A DNA stretch of 43,985 bases, taken from Alphaproteobacteria bacterium. Its GTDB lineage: Bacteria > Pseudomonadota > Alphaproteobacteria > RF32 > CAG-239. Position numbers and translations under genes: made by a program. The stretch lies in assembly GCA_016288295.1 (NCBI GenBank), contig JAEEYV010000004.1, forward strand, positions 1 through 43,985, read 5' to 3'. This document shows positions 16,156 through 25,800 of the stretch, piece after piece (within the stretch, counting starts at the first letter, position 1; every line of letters begins with the position of its first letter). The notes under the pieces were generated by a model. That model did not search any database. It was not told the origin of the DNA and saw only the letters and a list, made by a program, of their open reading frames with translations.

Positions 16156-17241
16156 TTATCTGCTATAACCTTTTTCTTTGAGTACACGTTGGTTTTGATT
16201 AATTTCTTTTTCCAATTGTTTTGATTTTTCGGATTCTGTTTCAGGGGGTGTTTCAGGTGCTATCCGCCCACTTTTTTCCAAAATAAGGCGGCGAACATCC
16301 TCTTCCTCTGTTTCATGTTTTTCCCGTTCTTTATTTTCTTCTTGCAAAGTCTTTTGTTCCGGTTCAGGCTGTTTTATTTGCTCTTGAGGCTTTTCTGGTT
16401 GCTTTTCCTCTTGTTTTTGAGGTTGTTCTTTGTGTTGTTCTTCTGTTAAAGCTTCTTGCTCGGCAACTTTTTGTTGATTTAGTTTTTCTTTGGTAACGGC
16501 ATCAATTTCGGATTTTTCCTGTTGTTGGCGTTCAATAGTCTTTTTGACGGACTGCTTTTCTTTTTCCGCATCGTCAATTAAAGCTTTTCTAATTTCTTTA
16601 TCTTCCGGGTTTTTGATTTTTGGTAACTCTTTTGCCGGTTTGGTCGGTTTATCTTCTTTGTTGGACTGCAGGCTTTGTTCTTTTGTTTTTTTGCGTTTTT
16701 TGAGGCCTTCTTCAACTAAACCTTTGGCATTGATTTCTGTAACATGTGTACGTTCTTTGGCAACAGCTTTACGGTCAATTTCAACACCTGATTTTTTGAG
16801 AGCTTTCTCCACTTGTTGCAAGCGCATATCTCTTTCTACCGTTTGACGAATATTAACGTCTTCGGGTCGAGCTTTTTCCATTTGTTCAAGTTGTTTTTTC
16901 TCTTGCGGGGTCAAAGCTTTTTCAAGAGATGATATTTCTTTATCCATAAAAACCGGAACTAAAATATACTCGCCCTCGTCCTCATCTTCATCATCATACG
17001 AATCGCGAATTTTTTTACGAATTCTTTTAAATCCCTTCGGAACATCGAGTGGGGTACGGGCTTTAACTTGAGGTTTATTTTTACGCTCTTTATTAGCGTT
17101 ATACATTTCGGCTTCTTTGGTATTGATTTTAAGCGTCATGCGTTCGTGCTTGTCAAAGCCACTTTTTTTCCAATCCATATTGGAATCTTCTTCTTTGCCT
17201 TCTTGATTTTTTTTCGGATCAGAAAAAATATCGTCGCCCAT
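16156..17241 (-). CDS. Highly charged K/E/Q-rich protein, largely disordered
   Basis: 361 aa, not recognised. The N-terminal 110 residues include a short ordered-looking segment (VPKGFKRIRKKIRDSYDDED then EGEYILVPVFMD); the rest is dominated by Lys, Glu and Gln in runs such as EEQHKEQPQKQEEKQPEKPQ, predicted disordered or single-helix. No membrane segment, signal or catalytic motif is present. Composition alone cannot suggest a function; a scaffold or tether role is possible. The gene is downstream of the PAS-array gene on the same strand (60-bp gap) and may share its transcript. It ends exactly against the TPR membrane protein gene. Confidence 0.6.
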   Translation of the reverse strand: MGDDIFSDPKKNQEGKEEDSNMDWKKSGFDKHERMTLKINTKEAEMYNANKERKNKPQVKARTPLDVPKGFKRIRKKIRDSYDDEDEDEGEYILVPVFMDKEISSLEKALTPQEKKQLEQMEKARPEDVNIRQTVERDMRLQQVEKALKKSGVEIDRKAVAKERTHVTEINAKGLVEEGLKKRKKTKEQSLQSNKEDKPTKPAKELPKIKNPEDKEIRKALIDDAEKEKQSVKKTIERQQQEKSEIDAVTKEKLNQQKVAEQEALTEEQHKEQPQKQEEKQPEKPQEQIKQPEPEQKTLQEENKEREKHETEEEDVRRLILEKSGRIAPETPPETESEKSKQLEKEINQNQRVLKEKGYSR

Positions 17242-17301
17242 GTATATGCCTCTTTATGTTTTTCTTTAAGTGTAAAAAAAATTAATTACTTTGTCAAACA
17301 A

Positions 17302-18987
17302 TTAAGTTTCAGGCAATTTATGCATTAAGACCATGATTGACTCGTTTGATAGTAATGTTGAAAAGCACTCAACCGTATCTCCGCTGTTACGACGCAGGCT
17401 AAACGTTTTTGTATTGTTACTAAACAGGTGCTTAACAATATCTTTTTTAAGCGCCGACCAATTGGCAACATCGCTAAAAAATGATTTTTGCATTTCAATT
17501 AAGTCATTAAAGGTCGGCTCATTATCAAGCTCGCTAACCGGTGCATTCCACAAATCAACGTATGCCTGATTATAGAGTTTTAGGCGACCATTGCCCGCAA
17601 AAATGAGTACCGCTTCCTCAATATTGTTAAGTATTTCTTGCTGAACGCTCATTAATGAGTTGTATTCTCGGCTGGCAGCCAAACGGTCAGAAATGTCCTC
17701 AAAAGCAAAAACCAATCCTCCCTTTAAATACTGGGCACGAACACGACGTAATGAACGACCGTCCGGCAAATGTAGCAAGTCTTCTTTAGGTTCAATAATT
17801 GTGCTGAACATTTTTTGTTCTTCACTTTTGAAGTATGGATAATCAGGAACTTCGGGTAACAAACGGCGTTCACGCAAATTATCTAAAAAGTTGCCATATG
17901 TTCTGCCTGTATTAAGCCACTCATCATCAAAACGCCACAAAGTTTTAAATGCCTGGTTGTAAAACGACAATTTGAAGTTGTTGTCAAATACTGCAAATGC
18001 TGTCCCCAATGTTCCTAAAATTTCAAGATTAGAATTTTGATTTTCTTTTATATTATGTTTGAGTTCGTCAAGTTCGCTGATATTATATAAAGCACCTACT
18101 GTAGCAATTTTATCAAGACTGTCTTCGGCGTGGAACGGGGTTTCAATTGCCTCAAAGCAAAAACGTCTTCCATCGCGATTACGGCTGATATGGCAACTGT
18201 GAGGACGATTGTCACTTTGTGCGGCTATTGCAAGCTGCCTAATTTGGCTATCATCATTACCGCTGTCAATTTCCATGTTGCCGGCAACCACGGCTCTTTT
18301 ATCAAAGCAATCAACGAATTCGGCATATTTTTTATTTACCATCTCCAGATTTAGGGAAGAATTTCGCAGCCAGACGGGGTATGGCAAGTTATCTACCAAT
18401 GCTTCTACATGCTGCAGTTCTTTTTTTAGTTTTGATTGTTCTTTTATTATTCTTTCGACATATGTTGCTTCACCGCTTATGTCTCTAAACCAGATAATAT
18501 CGCCGTAAACACTACCGTCAGCTCCGCTGATACGAGCTCCGCTAAGGTTAAGAGATTTGCCGTTTTTAAGTAAAAACTTGTTTTCAAACGATACTCCGTC
18601 TTCTTGTAAACGAGTAATATACTTGCGAATCTTTTCAACATCATCTTTATAAAAATGGTGCAAAACTTCTCCGAGAGTGGAGTTTATTCCGTTCGGTAAA
18701 TCAAGGATAACTGCCAGTCGACGAGAGCAATATTCTGTGGTTTGTTGTTGCGAATCGTTAATTTGATCATCGGGATAAACAAAGATATAATATCCGTCTT
18801 TGCTAGCATTCATTGTTTCAGCATAACGATCCTCGTTGCGTTTAATAAAATAGTTTTTATGGCGAAGCTTTAAGATGTTATAGTACAAGAAAGCAATGAT
18901 TATAAAAAGCAACAGCAACAACACCAAAAGAGTATACCACAACTCCGGTGCTGCATAAAACATGTTTAAAAGCAATTCTTTACTCAT
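17302..18987 (-). CDS. Membrane-anchored multi-PAS protein lacking a kinase domain (DivL-like array)
   Basis: 561 aa. A membrane helix near residues 15-38 (WYTLLVLLLLLFIIIAFLYY) is followed by four PAS-like segments at about 52-165, 185-305, 322-432 and 445-555. The last two strongly resemble the array of alphaproteobacterial DivL-like and PAS histidine kinases: LGTAFAVFDNNFKLSFYNQA, FLDNLRERRLLPEVPDYPYF, EDLLHLPDGRSLRRV and YNSLMSVQQEILNNIEEAVL. In those proteins a DHp helix and HATPase domain follow; here the frame stops at LMHKLPET, with no H-box, N-box or G-box. The stop is followed by 60 bp and then another gene, so no detached kinase module lies downstream. It may sense a ligand or redox state and bind a partner, as the pseudokinase DivL does, or it may be a decayed gene. 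Confidence 0.7.
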   Translation of the reverse strand: MSKELLLNMFYAAPELWYTLLVLLLLLFIIIAFLYYNILKLRHKNYFIKRNEDRYAETMNASKDGYYIFVYPDDQINDSQQQTTEYCSRRLAVILDLPNGINSTLGEVLHHFYKDDVEKIRKYITRLQEDGVSFENKFLLKNGKSLNLSGARISGADGSVYGDIIWFRDISGEATYVERIIKEQSKLKKELQHVEALVDNLPYPVWLRNSSLNLEMVNKKYAEFVDCFDKRAVVAGNMEIDSGNDDSQIRQLAIAAQSDNRPHSCHISRNRDGRRFCFEAIETPFHAEDSLDKIATVGALYNISELDELKHNIKENQNSNLEILGTLGTAFAVFDNNFKLSFYNQAFKTLWRFDDEWLNTGRTYGNFLDNLRERRLLPEVPDYPYFKSEEQKMFSTIIEPKEDLLHLPDGRSLRRVRAQYLKGGLVFAFEDISDRLAASREYNSLMSVQQEILNNIEEAVLIFAGNGRLKLYNQAYVDLWNAPVSELDNEPTFNDLIEMQKSFFSDVANWSALKKDIVKHLFSNNTKTFSLRRNSGDTVECFSTLLSNESIMVLMHKLPET

Positions 18988-19080
18988 TGTGCTTCAAAAA
19001 AATATTGTTATTTTTGATGTATATAATATAAGTTAATGCTATCGTAAGTAAATTATAAAAGTAATTTGGTAAACAGAAAG

Positions 19081-19740
19081 ATGATTAATTTAGCGTTTGA
19101 TACCACGGCTCAAAGTTGTTCAGTCATTTTGATGAAAAACGGAGTTGTCATTGCATTATCTGTTCAAAAAATGGACTTCGGGCAAGCTGAAGCTTTGATG
19201 CCAGCAATCCAAAAAGCCCTTACCGATAATGGCTTAAAAATTAATGAATTGGATCTAATCACTGTCTGCACCGGTCCGGGATCCTTTACCGGAGTTCGTT
19301 CATCGCTTTCTGCCGCCAGAACTTTGGGATTGGCTCTACCTAATACGGAACTTACTGGAGTTTCTGCTTTTGAAGCATATATCGAAGATATGATGCCCGA
19401 TGAGTTGGCAGAAGTTAATGCCGTAATTATTGAAACCAAGCGAAGTGATTTTTATTTTCAAGCTTTTGATATGCACAAAAAATCTCTTTGTGAGCCACAA
19501 GCTTTAGTTTACGAAGATATTATAAACAAGTTAAGAAACAAAAAAGTTTCCTTAATTGGAGACGGAGTAGAGCGTTTTCTTAATAAGCCATCCGGATTAA
19601 GTTTGCACGTGATAAGAATGGAAGACTTGCCTCCGATAAAAGCTTTGGCCAGATGCGGAGAGAATCGTTATTTGAAAAAAAATTTGGATTATCCCAAACC
19701 TTTATACTTGCGTGCTCCGGATGTATGTATAAAGGGTTAA
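19081..19740 (+). CDS. tsaB: tRNA threonylcarbamoyladenosine biosynthesis protein TsaB
   Basis: Partner of TsaD, TsaE and TsaC in making t6A at position 37 of ANN-decoding tRNAs; TsaB is a non-catalytic ASKHA-fold paralogue of TsaD. INLAFDTTAQSCSVILMKNG opens the protein, and VCTGPGSFTGVRSSLSAART is the family signature. At about 219 aa the length is typical. The ORF track begins at a TTG (19066); the ATG at 19081 places the conserved start of the fold correctly and I prefer it, though its ribosome site (cagaaag) is weak. It is divergent from the PAS protein and 31 bp before the penicillin-binding protein. The usual neighbour rimI is absent. Confidence 0.9.
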   Translation: MINLAFDTTAQSCSVILMKNGVVIALSVQKMDFGQAEALMPAIQKALTDNGLKINELDLITVCTGPGSFTGVRSSLSAARTLGLALPNTELTGVSAFEAYIEDMMPDELAEVNAVIIETKRSDFYFQAFDMHKKSLCEPQALVYEDIINKLRNKKVSLIGDGVERFLNKPSGLSLHVIRMEDLPPIKALARCGENRYLKKNLDYPKPLYLRAPDVCIKG

Positions 19741-19771
19741 TTTATTATACTGTTAATTATAAGAGATACCA

Positions 19772-21601
19772 ATGATTCAGAAAACACCTAAAAAGACAAC
19801 AAAGAAAAACAATACCAAAACAAAAAGAAAAGTTAAATCCACAAAAGTACGTCGCAAAAAGGTATGCAAGCGGTGGTGGCTGAAACCTTTGTTGTTATTT
19901 TTATTGTCTATTATGTTAGCAGTCGGCGTGTATGTGTTTTATTGTTGGCTGACTATGCCTGATATAAAAGCCGCAATTGAAAGAACTCGTTTGCCAGCTA
20001 CAACCATTTTGAACGAAAACGGGCAAGAAATAGAATCGTATGGGGGTGTTTATTCGGATATAGTTTATGCCAAAGATTTGCCACAATATGTTTTAGATGC
20101 CGTAATTTCAACTGAAGATCGCAGATTTTATTCGCATTTTGGTTTTGATGTTATAGGTTTTTCAAGAGCGATGGTTGTAAACGTTATTCATCGTCGTTAT
20201 GTCCAGGGGGCAAGTACTATTACCCAACAAGTCAGCAAAAATCTGTTCTTAAGTTCCGAAAAAAGCATTAAACGAAAAGTGCAAGAACTTTTGATGGCTT
20301 TTTGGCTGGAAAAACATTTTAGTAAAGAACAAATTTTAACATTGTATCTTAATCGTGTATATATGGGAGCCGGAACTTATGGTATTGAGGCCGCGTCACA
20401 AAAGTTTTTTCATAAAACATCTCGCGATATAAACATGATGGAAGCCGCAATTTTGGCCGGCCTGTTAAAAGCACCAGCAAGATATAATCCGGTATCGAAT
20501 CGACAACGGTCGGTAGAAAGAGCCGGTGTTGTTTTGCAAAACATGATTAATAATCACAAAATTTCACAAACTCAGAAAAAACAAGCTTTGAAAATGCCTA
20601 TTGGAAATAATAAATACAGTTTCGGAATCGGTAAATATTTCGGCGATTGGGTTTATAATGAAGTTAATGCTTATATCGGAGAAAGAGATGCTGATATAAA
20701 TGTCTACACAACTTTGGATGGTAAAATTCAAAAGGCGGCTGAAGAAATTTTGCAAAAAACTATTGAAGCGAATCGAGATAAAAATGTCACTAACGGAGCT
20801 ATTGTTGTTATTGATAACGGCGGGGCCGTTCGGGCTATGGTCGGAGGCGTTGACTATGCCAAAAGCCAATTTAACAGGGCAACTCAGGCTTTGCGTCAAC
20901 CGGGGTCTTCGTTTAAGACCTTTGTGTACTTGACTGCGCTGGAAAACGGTTTTGAGCCTGATGATATTATTGAAGATAAGCCTATAACCGTCGGAAAATG
21001 GAAACCGGAAAATTATGATAAAAAATATTATGGCGAGGTTTCGCTAACCGACGCTTTTCGTCGGTCATTAAATTTGGCAACAATTGATTTGAGTTCAAAA
21101 ATTTCAAAACAAAAAATTATAAGTCTTGCTCACAAAATGGGAATCAGCACACCGATTGAAAACAGCTCGGCAATGGCTTTGGGAAGTTCTGAAGTGAAGA
21201 TTATAGATATGGCTGTAGCGTATTCGACCATCGCTAACGGAGGATTTGCAAATTGGCCATATTCTATTACCGAAATATATACTAAGGACGGCTATAAAAT
21301 TTATGAACGAATCGCTGATGAAAAGCAGAGAGTTATCTCTCAGGAAAGTGCCGAAAAAATTACTTATATGTTGCAGAAAGTTATCGAATCCGGAACCGGT
21401 AAAAGGGCGCAATTACCTTATTTTGCAGCTGGAAAAACTGGAACCTCACAAGATTATCGTGACGCTTGGTTTGCAGGTTTTGCTAAAGGGTATACCGCTG
21501 TTGTTTGGCTTGGTAATGATAATAATTCTCCGATGAAGGGAATCGGTGGCGGTACTTTGCCAGCACAGATTTGGAAAGAACTTATGCAACGAATTGAATA
21601 A
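19772..21601 (+). CDS. Class A penicillin-binding protein, PBP1A family
   Basis: Bifunctional peptidoglycan glycosyltransferase/transpeptidase of the inner membrane. A Lys-rich cytoplasmic tail (1-33) precedes the membrane helix (about 37-60). The GT51 domain has STEDRRFYSHFGFD (catalytic Glu115), GASTITQQVSKNLFL (146-160) and QILTLYLNRVYMGAGTYGIE. The transpeptidase has SSFK (S379, K382), SLN (432-434) and KTGTS (555-559). At 609 aa it is shorter than typical PBP1A, lacking the long inserted and C-terminal regions, as in reduced alphaproteobacteria. It probably serves general cell-wall synthesis. The start ATG follows AAGAGA. It is co-oriented with tsaB and gpmI. Confidence 0.9.
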   Translation: MIQKTPKKTTKKNNTKTKRKVKSTKVRRKKVCKRWWLKPLLLFLLSIMLAVGVYVFYCWLTMPDIKAAIERTRLPATTILNENGQEIESYGGVYSDIVYAKDLPQYVLDAVISTEDRRFYSHFGFDVIGFSRAMVVNVIHRRYVQGASTITQQVSKNLFLSSEKSIKRKVQELLMAFWLEKHFSKEQILTLYLNRVYMGAGTYGIEAASQKFFHKTSRDINMMEAAILAGLLKAPARYNPVSNRQRSVERAGVVLQNMINNHKISQTQKKQALKMPIGNNKYSFGIGKYFGDWVYNEVNAYIGERDADINVYTTLDGKIQKAAEEILQKTIEANRDKNVTNGAIVVIDNGGAVRAMVGGVDYAKSQFNRATQALRQPGSSFKTFVYLTALENGFEPDDIIEDKPITVGKWKPENYDKKYYGEVSLTDAFRRSLNLATIDLSSKISKQKIISLAHKMGISTPIENSSAMALGSSEVKIIDMAVAYSTIANGGFANWPYSITEIYTKDGYKIYERIADEKQRVISQESAEKITYMLQKVIESGTGKRAQLPYFAAGKTGTSQDYRDAWFAGFAKGYTAVVWLGNDNNSPMKGIGGGTLPAQIWKELMQRIE

Positions 21602-21677
21602 ACACACAATTATACTTTTATTCTTTCTGTAATTATATATAATCTTGAACAAAAAGAATTGAAAAAGGGAAAAAGAA

Positions 21678-23213
21678 ATGAGACAGAAACCTGTGATGCT
21701 GTTGGTTCTTGACGGTTGGGGCTATCGCGAAAAAATAACACCTGATAATGCTATTGAACAAGGAAACACGCCTAATTGGCACGAATATTTGAAAGAGTAT
21801 CCGCATAACTTAATACAAACTTCGGGTTTAGCTGTGGGCTTGCCTGACGGACAAATGGGAAACTCTGAAGTTGGACATACCAACCTGGGAGCCGGCCGCG
21901 TTGTTATGCAGGATTTGCCGAAAATTGATATGGCAATAAAAGATGGAAATATTGAAAACAATTCCGTTTTACAAAAACTTATTTCAACCCTAAAGCAAAA
22001 CGGAAAAACTTGTCATTTGATGGGGTTGATGTCGCCGGGTGGTGTGCATTCGTCACAAGCACATATTGTTGCTTTGGCAAAAATCTTAAATAAAAATGGC
22101 ATAAAAACCTGCGTTCATGCATTTTTGGACGGGCGTGATACTCCACCGGAATCGGCTGTTAACTTTTTGGCAGACTTTGAAAAAGACATAATCAATTTAG
22201 AGTTGGTAAAAATAGCAACTTTATCCGGACGTTTTTATGCCATGGACAGAGATAAACGATGGGATAGGGTTGAAAAAGCATATAATAACTTGGTTTTGGC
22301 GGATGGCAAAAGATTTGCTACTGCCGATGAAGCAATAAAAGCTTCATATGCCGACAAAGTGAGCGACGAGTTTGTCGTCCCGTGCGTAATTGGAAATTAT
22401 GTCGGAATGGAGGACGGGGATGCGGTATTAATGGCAAATTTTCGTGCCGATCGAGCCAGAGAAATCTTATATGCGCTAGCCGATAAAACTTTTGAAGGTT
22501 TTGCACGAAAAAAAGTCCTTAAACTTTCAATTGCTGTTGGTATGACCGAATATTCGGTCGACCATAACCGTTTTATGCAAACAATGTTTCCTCCGGAAGC
22601 GTTGGTAAATATTTTTGGAGAAGTCGTTTCTAAAAACGGGTTAACTCAATTGCGTATCGCCGAAACCGAAAAGTATGCTCACGTTACATTCTTTTTTAAT
22701 GGCGGAGAAGAAAAAGAATTCGATGGCGAATCGAGAATTTTGATTCCAAGTCCGAAAGTCGCAACTTATGACTTGAAACCAGAAATGTCTGTTTATGAAG
22801 TTACCGACAAGTTAGTAGATGCAATTGAAAATAAAAAATTCGACGTCATTATCTGTAATTTTGCAAACGGAGATATGGTCGGACATACCGGGATTATGGA
22901 AGCAGCATTAAAAGCCGTTGCCGCCGTCGATGTGTGTCTGGGAAGGGTTGTTAAGGCAATCAAAGATGTTGATGGTGTAATTTTAGTGACGGCTGACCAT
23001 GGTAATGCCGAAAAAATGGTTGATGAGGTTACCGGTCAACCATATACCGCACACACAATCGGTGATGTTCAGGCTGTATTGATTAATGCTCCTAAAAATA
23101 TTGTTGCTTTGCAAAAAGGAAAACTTGCTGACATTGCTCCGACTTTGCTTGATTTGTTGGGAATCGAACAACCTAAAGAAATGACAGGAAAATCTTTGTT
23201 GGTAAAAGAATAG
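21678..23213 (+). CDS. gpmI: 2,3-bisphosphoglycerate-independent phosphoglycerate mutase
   Basis: Glycolytic enzyme interconverting 3- and 2-phosphoglycerate; a Mn-dependent, alkaline phosphatase-superfamily member. LLVLDGWGYRE starts the metal site, S63 in GQMGNSEVGHTNLGAGR is the phosphoserine nucleophile, and HAFLDGRDTPP, GRFYAMDRDKRWDR, CNFANGDMVGHTG and VTADHGNAEKM supply the remaining ligands. The 511-aa length is normal. AAAGGGAAAAAGAA precedes the ATG. It heads the alphaproteobacterial gpmI, EnvC-like, ctpA, rppH run; the next gene starts 10 bp after its stop. Confidence 0.96.
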   Translation: MRQKPVMLLVLDGWGYREKITPDNAIEQGNTPNWHEYLKEYPHNLIQTSGLAVGLPDGQMGNSEVGHTNLGAGRVVMQDLPKIDMAIKDGNIENNSVLQKLISTLKQNGKTCHLMGLMSPGGVHSSQAHIVALAKILNKNGIKTCVHAFLDGRDTPPESAVNFLADFEKDIINLELVKIATLSGRFYAMDRDKRWDRVEKAYNNLVLADGKRFATADEAIKASYADKVSDEFVVPCVIGNYVGMEDGDAVLMANFRADRAREILYALADKTFEGFARKKVLKLSIAVGMTEYSVDHNRFMQTMFPPEALVNIFGEVVSKNGLTQLRIAETEKYAHVTFFFNGGEEKEFDGESRILIPSPKVATYDLKPEMSVYEVTDKLVDAIENKKFDVIICNFANGDMVGHTGIMEAALKAVAAVDVCLGRVVKAIKDVDGVILVTADHGNAEKMVDEVTGQPYTAHTIGDVQAVLINAPKNIVALQKGKLADIAPTLLDLLGIEQPKEMTGKSLLVKE

Positions 23214-23223
23214 GACTATTGTT

Positions 23224-24474
23224 GTGAAACGCAGAGATTTGTTTATATGTTTTGTGGTGGCGGCACTGATTTCAGGCAGTGCTGTGGCCGCAACCGTATC
23301 AAAACAAGATCTCGAAAATGTGCAAAAACAAGTTCAGCAGCAAAATACCAAGCAAAAACTTTTACAACAAGAAAGTGAAAAGGTCGGACGTGAATTGTCA
23401 CAAATAAGCAAGACAATGGTAACAAAGGCCAAACAAATTCAAAATATTGAGGATAAAACATCGGGTTTAGAAAAAGAACTTTTGCAATTACAGGAAGATT
23501 TAAAAGTTGCAGAAGCGGATTTTACAACAGAAGATAAAAACTTGATACAGACTCTTTATGCTTTGCAAAATTTGGCTCTTAAACCCACAGAGTCGTTGTT
23601 TGTACAGCCATTATCGCCGGTAGATATTATACGTAGCGCAATGTTACTGCGTGAAACAAGCGCATATTTATCAGAAGAAGCTGAAAAAATACGATTAAAG
23701 TTACAAAATATTAGTGATAAAAAGAAAAGCATCGAAACTCAATTATCTAAAATTGCTGAGAGCAAAACTTCTTTAGAAAAAGAGCATGCGCAAATGCGAA
23801 AATTAATGGCACAAAAATCTGCTATACAAAAAAATTTGCAAACACAGTCGCAAGAGACTAAACAAAAAATTAAACGCTTGGCAGAACAAGCAAAAGATGT
23901 TAAAGAATTGTTAGATAAACTGGAACGTGAAAGGTTAGCCAGAGAAAAAGCTGAAAGATTGCGGCGTGAAAAAGAGGCGCGGGAAAGAGCCGAACGCGAA
24001 GCTCGGTTGAAAGAACAGGGAATAACGGTTGAACAACCCGAAACGACTGCTCCAAAGGCATCGGAAAGCTTTATGAAAGACACAGCAAAGAATTTTGCTA
24101 AAGCTCGTGGAAGACTGCCTATGCCGGCTCGCGGACCAATCGTTGTTTCTTATGGAGAAGAAACTTCAAAAGGTGTAACATCAAAAGGTATTTCGATAAA
24201 AACACGTTCGCAAGCGCAGGTTATTTCTCCATATGACGGATCGGTTATTTTTGCGGGACCTTTCCGCGGATATGGAAAATTAATTATTATTGAGCATGGA
24301 GACGGATATATGTCTTTGTTGGCAGGAATGGAAAGTATTGATTGTGAAGTTGGGCAGATGTTGTTGGCCGGAGAGCCGGTGGGACAAATGCCTAAGAGTA
24401 ACGATACACATCTTTACATTGAGCTAAGAAAAAACAATAAACCAATTGATCCTTTAGCGTGGATTGCAAATTAA
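23224..24474 (+). CDS. EnvC-like murein hydrolase activator (degenerate LytM/M23)
   Basis: Periplasmic protein that in characterised relatives activates AmiC-type amidases for septum splitting. A GTG start 7-8 bp after AGGAC is followed by a signal peptide (LFICFVVAALISGSAVAA). Residues about 24-275 form coiled coils rich in Gln, Lys and Glu, including RLRREKEARERAEREARLKE. Residues about 305-416 are the LytM domain (GPIVVSYGEE, VISPYDGSVIFAGPFRGYGK, THLYIELRKNNKPIDPLAWI). The HxxxD and HxH zinc ligands of active M23 peptidases are not present (YIEL stands at the usual HFEL/HFEI position), so it is an activator rather than a hydrolase, as in EnvC. 416 aa is typical. It lies between gpmI and ctpA. 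Confidence 0.88.
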   Translation: MKRRDLFICFVVAALISGSAVAATVSKQDLENVQKQVQQQNTKQKLLQQESEKVGRELSQISKTMVTKAKQIQNIEDKTSGLEKELLQLQEDLKVAEADFTTEDKNLIQTLYALQNLALKPTESLFVQPLSPVDIIRSAMLLRETSAYLSEEAEKIRLKLQNISDKKKSIETQLSKIAESKTSLEKEHAQMRKLMAQKSAIQKNLQTQSQETKQKIKRLAEQAKDVKELLDKLERERLAREKAERLRREKEARERAEREARLKEQGITVEQPETTAPKASESFMKDTAKNFAKARGRLPMPARGPIVVSYGEETSKGVTSKGISIKTRSQAQVISPYDGSVIFAGPFRGYGKLIIIEHGDGYMSLLAGMESIDCEVGQMLLAGEPVGQMPKSNDTHLYIELRKNNKPIDPLAWIAN

Positions 24475-24489
24475 ACTTAAAACGGGAAT

Positions 24490-25791
24490 ATGAACATGTT
24501 AAAAAAACTAATGATTTCTACTTTGACTTTTGGTCTTTTGTTTGCATCAGGTTGTGTTACTGCTGCCGACAAACAAGCCCAATCAAAAGAAGAACAATTT
24601 GACACTTATGAAATGCTAAACCTTTTTGGCGAAGTTATGGAAAGAACAAAAGTGTCTTATGTTGAAGAAGTAACCGACCAAAAATTGTTAGAATCAGCAA
24701 TGAACGGGATGTTGTCTTCTCTTGATCCGCACTCCAGTTTTTTGGATGCCAAAAGTTTTAAGTATTTGAATGAGCAAACACAAGGAAAATTTGGCGGATT
24801 GGGTATCGAAGTTACAATGGAAAACGGTGTGGTAAAAGTGGTTTCGCCGATTGATGATACTCCGGCATTCAGAGCAGGACTAAAACCAGGCGATTATATT
24901 ATTTCGTTGGACGGGACTCCGGTTATCGGAATGACCTTAAATGAGGCTGTTGATAAAATGCGTGGAAAACCCGGAACAAAAATTAAGCTGACTATTCGTC
25001 GTAACAGCGAAAAGCCTTTTGATGTTGTCCTAAAGCGTGAAGAAATAAAAATTCAATCAATCAAAAGCGGAATTAAGGCAAAAGATATTGCTTATATTCG
25101 TATTTCTTCATTTAGCGAGGAAGCCGATAAAACCATTGAAAAAGAAATTGCAAAAATGCAAAAAAAGACCAAAAACGGTATTAAAGGTGTGATTTTAGAT
25201 GTGCGTAATAACCCCGGTGGTTTGCTTGATCAAGCAGTTGCAATTTCGGATTTGTTCTTAAATGAGGGGGAGATTGTTTCTACTCGTGCACGTAGCGAAG
25301 ATGACTCTTTGAAATATAACGCAACTGAAGGCGATATTGTTAACGGTTTGCCAATTGTAGTAATGATTAATGATGGTTCGGCCTCTGCTTCGGAAATCGT
25401 TGCCGGAGCATTGCAGGACCATAAGAGAGCTGTTATTTTGGGAGAAAAATCTTTTGGTAAAGGTTCGGTTCAAAGTGTTATTCCTTTTGGAAAATATGGT
25501 GCAATTCGTTTGACCACCGCACGTTATTATACTCCTTCGGGACGCTCTATTCAGGCCAAGGGAATCGAGCCTGATATTGAAGTAAAACCGGCAAAAGTTG
25601 AGGAATTAAATACTGACGGGTTAACTATTAGTGAAGCCGAATTGAAAAATGCATTGAAAAACGAAACAGCAGAAAACAATAAAAAAGATGGCAAAAATGA
25701 TGATTCTGAAGATGAAGATTTGAAAAAAGATTATCAATTGTTGAGAGCTGTCGATACAATCAGAGCTTTGAGCATTTATAACAAACAATAG
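24490..25791 (+). CDS. ctpA: Carboxy-terminal processing protease (S41 family)
   Basis: Serine protease with a PDZ substrate-recognition domain that trims or degrades periplasmic proteins. The N-terminus reads as a signal with a possible lipobox (LLFASGC, Cys22). LLESAMNGMLSSLDPHSSFL is the family N-terminal signature, the PDZ domain covers about 95-180 (FGGLGIEVTMENG), and the S41 core has ILDVRNNPGGLLDQAV, NDGSASASEIVAGALQDH (nucleophile Ser) and EKSFGKGSVQ (base Lys324). The C-terminal tail is acidic and Lys-rich. It follows the EnvC-like gene by 15 bp, and in several bacteria Ctp proteases control hydrolases of the same pathway. Confidence 0.94.
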   Translation: MNMLKKLMISTLTFGLLFASGCVTAADKQAQSKEEQFDTYEMLNLFGEVMERTKVSYVEEVTDQKLLESAMNGMLSSLDPHSSFLDAKSFKYLNEQTQGKFGGLGIEVTMENGVVKVVSPIDDTPAFRAGLKPGDYIISLDGTPVIGMTLNEAVDKMRGKPGTKIKLTIRRNSEKPFDVVLKREEIKIQSIKSGIKAKDIAYIRISSFSEEADKTIEKEIAKMQKKTKNGIKGVILDVRNNPGGLLDQAVAISDLFLNEGEIVSTRARSEDDSLKYNATEGDIVNGLPIVVMINDGSASASEIVAGALQDHKRAVILGEKSFGKGSVQSVIPFGKYGAIRLTTARYYTPSGRSIQAKGIEPDIEVKPAKVEELNTDGLTISEAELKNALKNETAENNKKDGKNDDSEDEDLKKDYQLLRAVDTIRALSIYNKQ

Positions 25792-25800
25792 GTTATAATA

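Noticed and set aside
23224-24474. Active M23 zinc peptidase
   Set aside because: HxxxD and HxH ligands are absent; this matches EnvC-type activators, so it is expected rather than novel.
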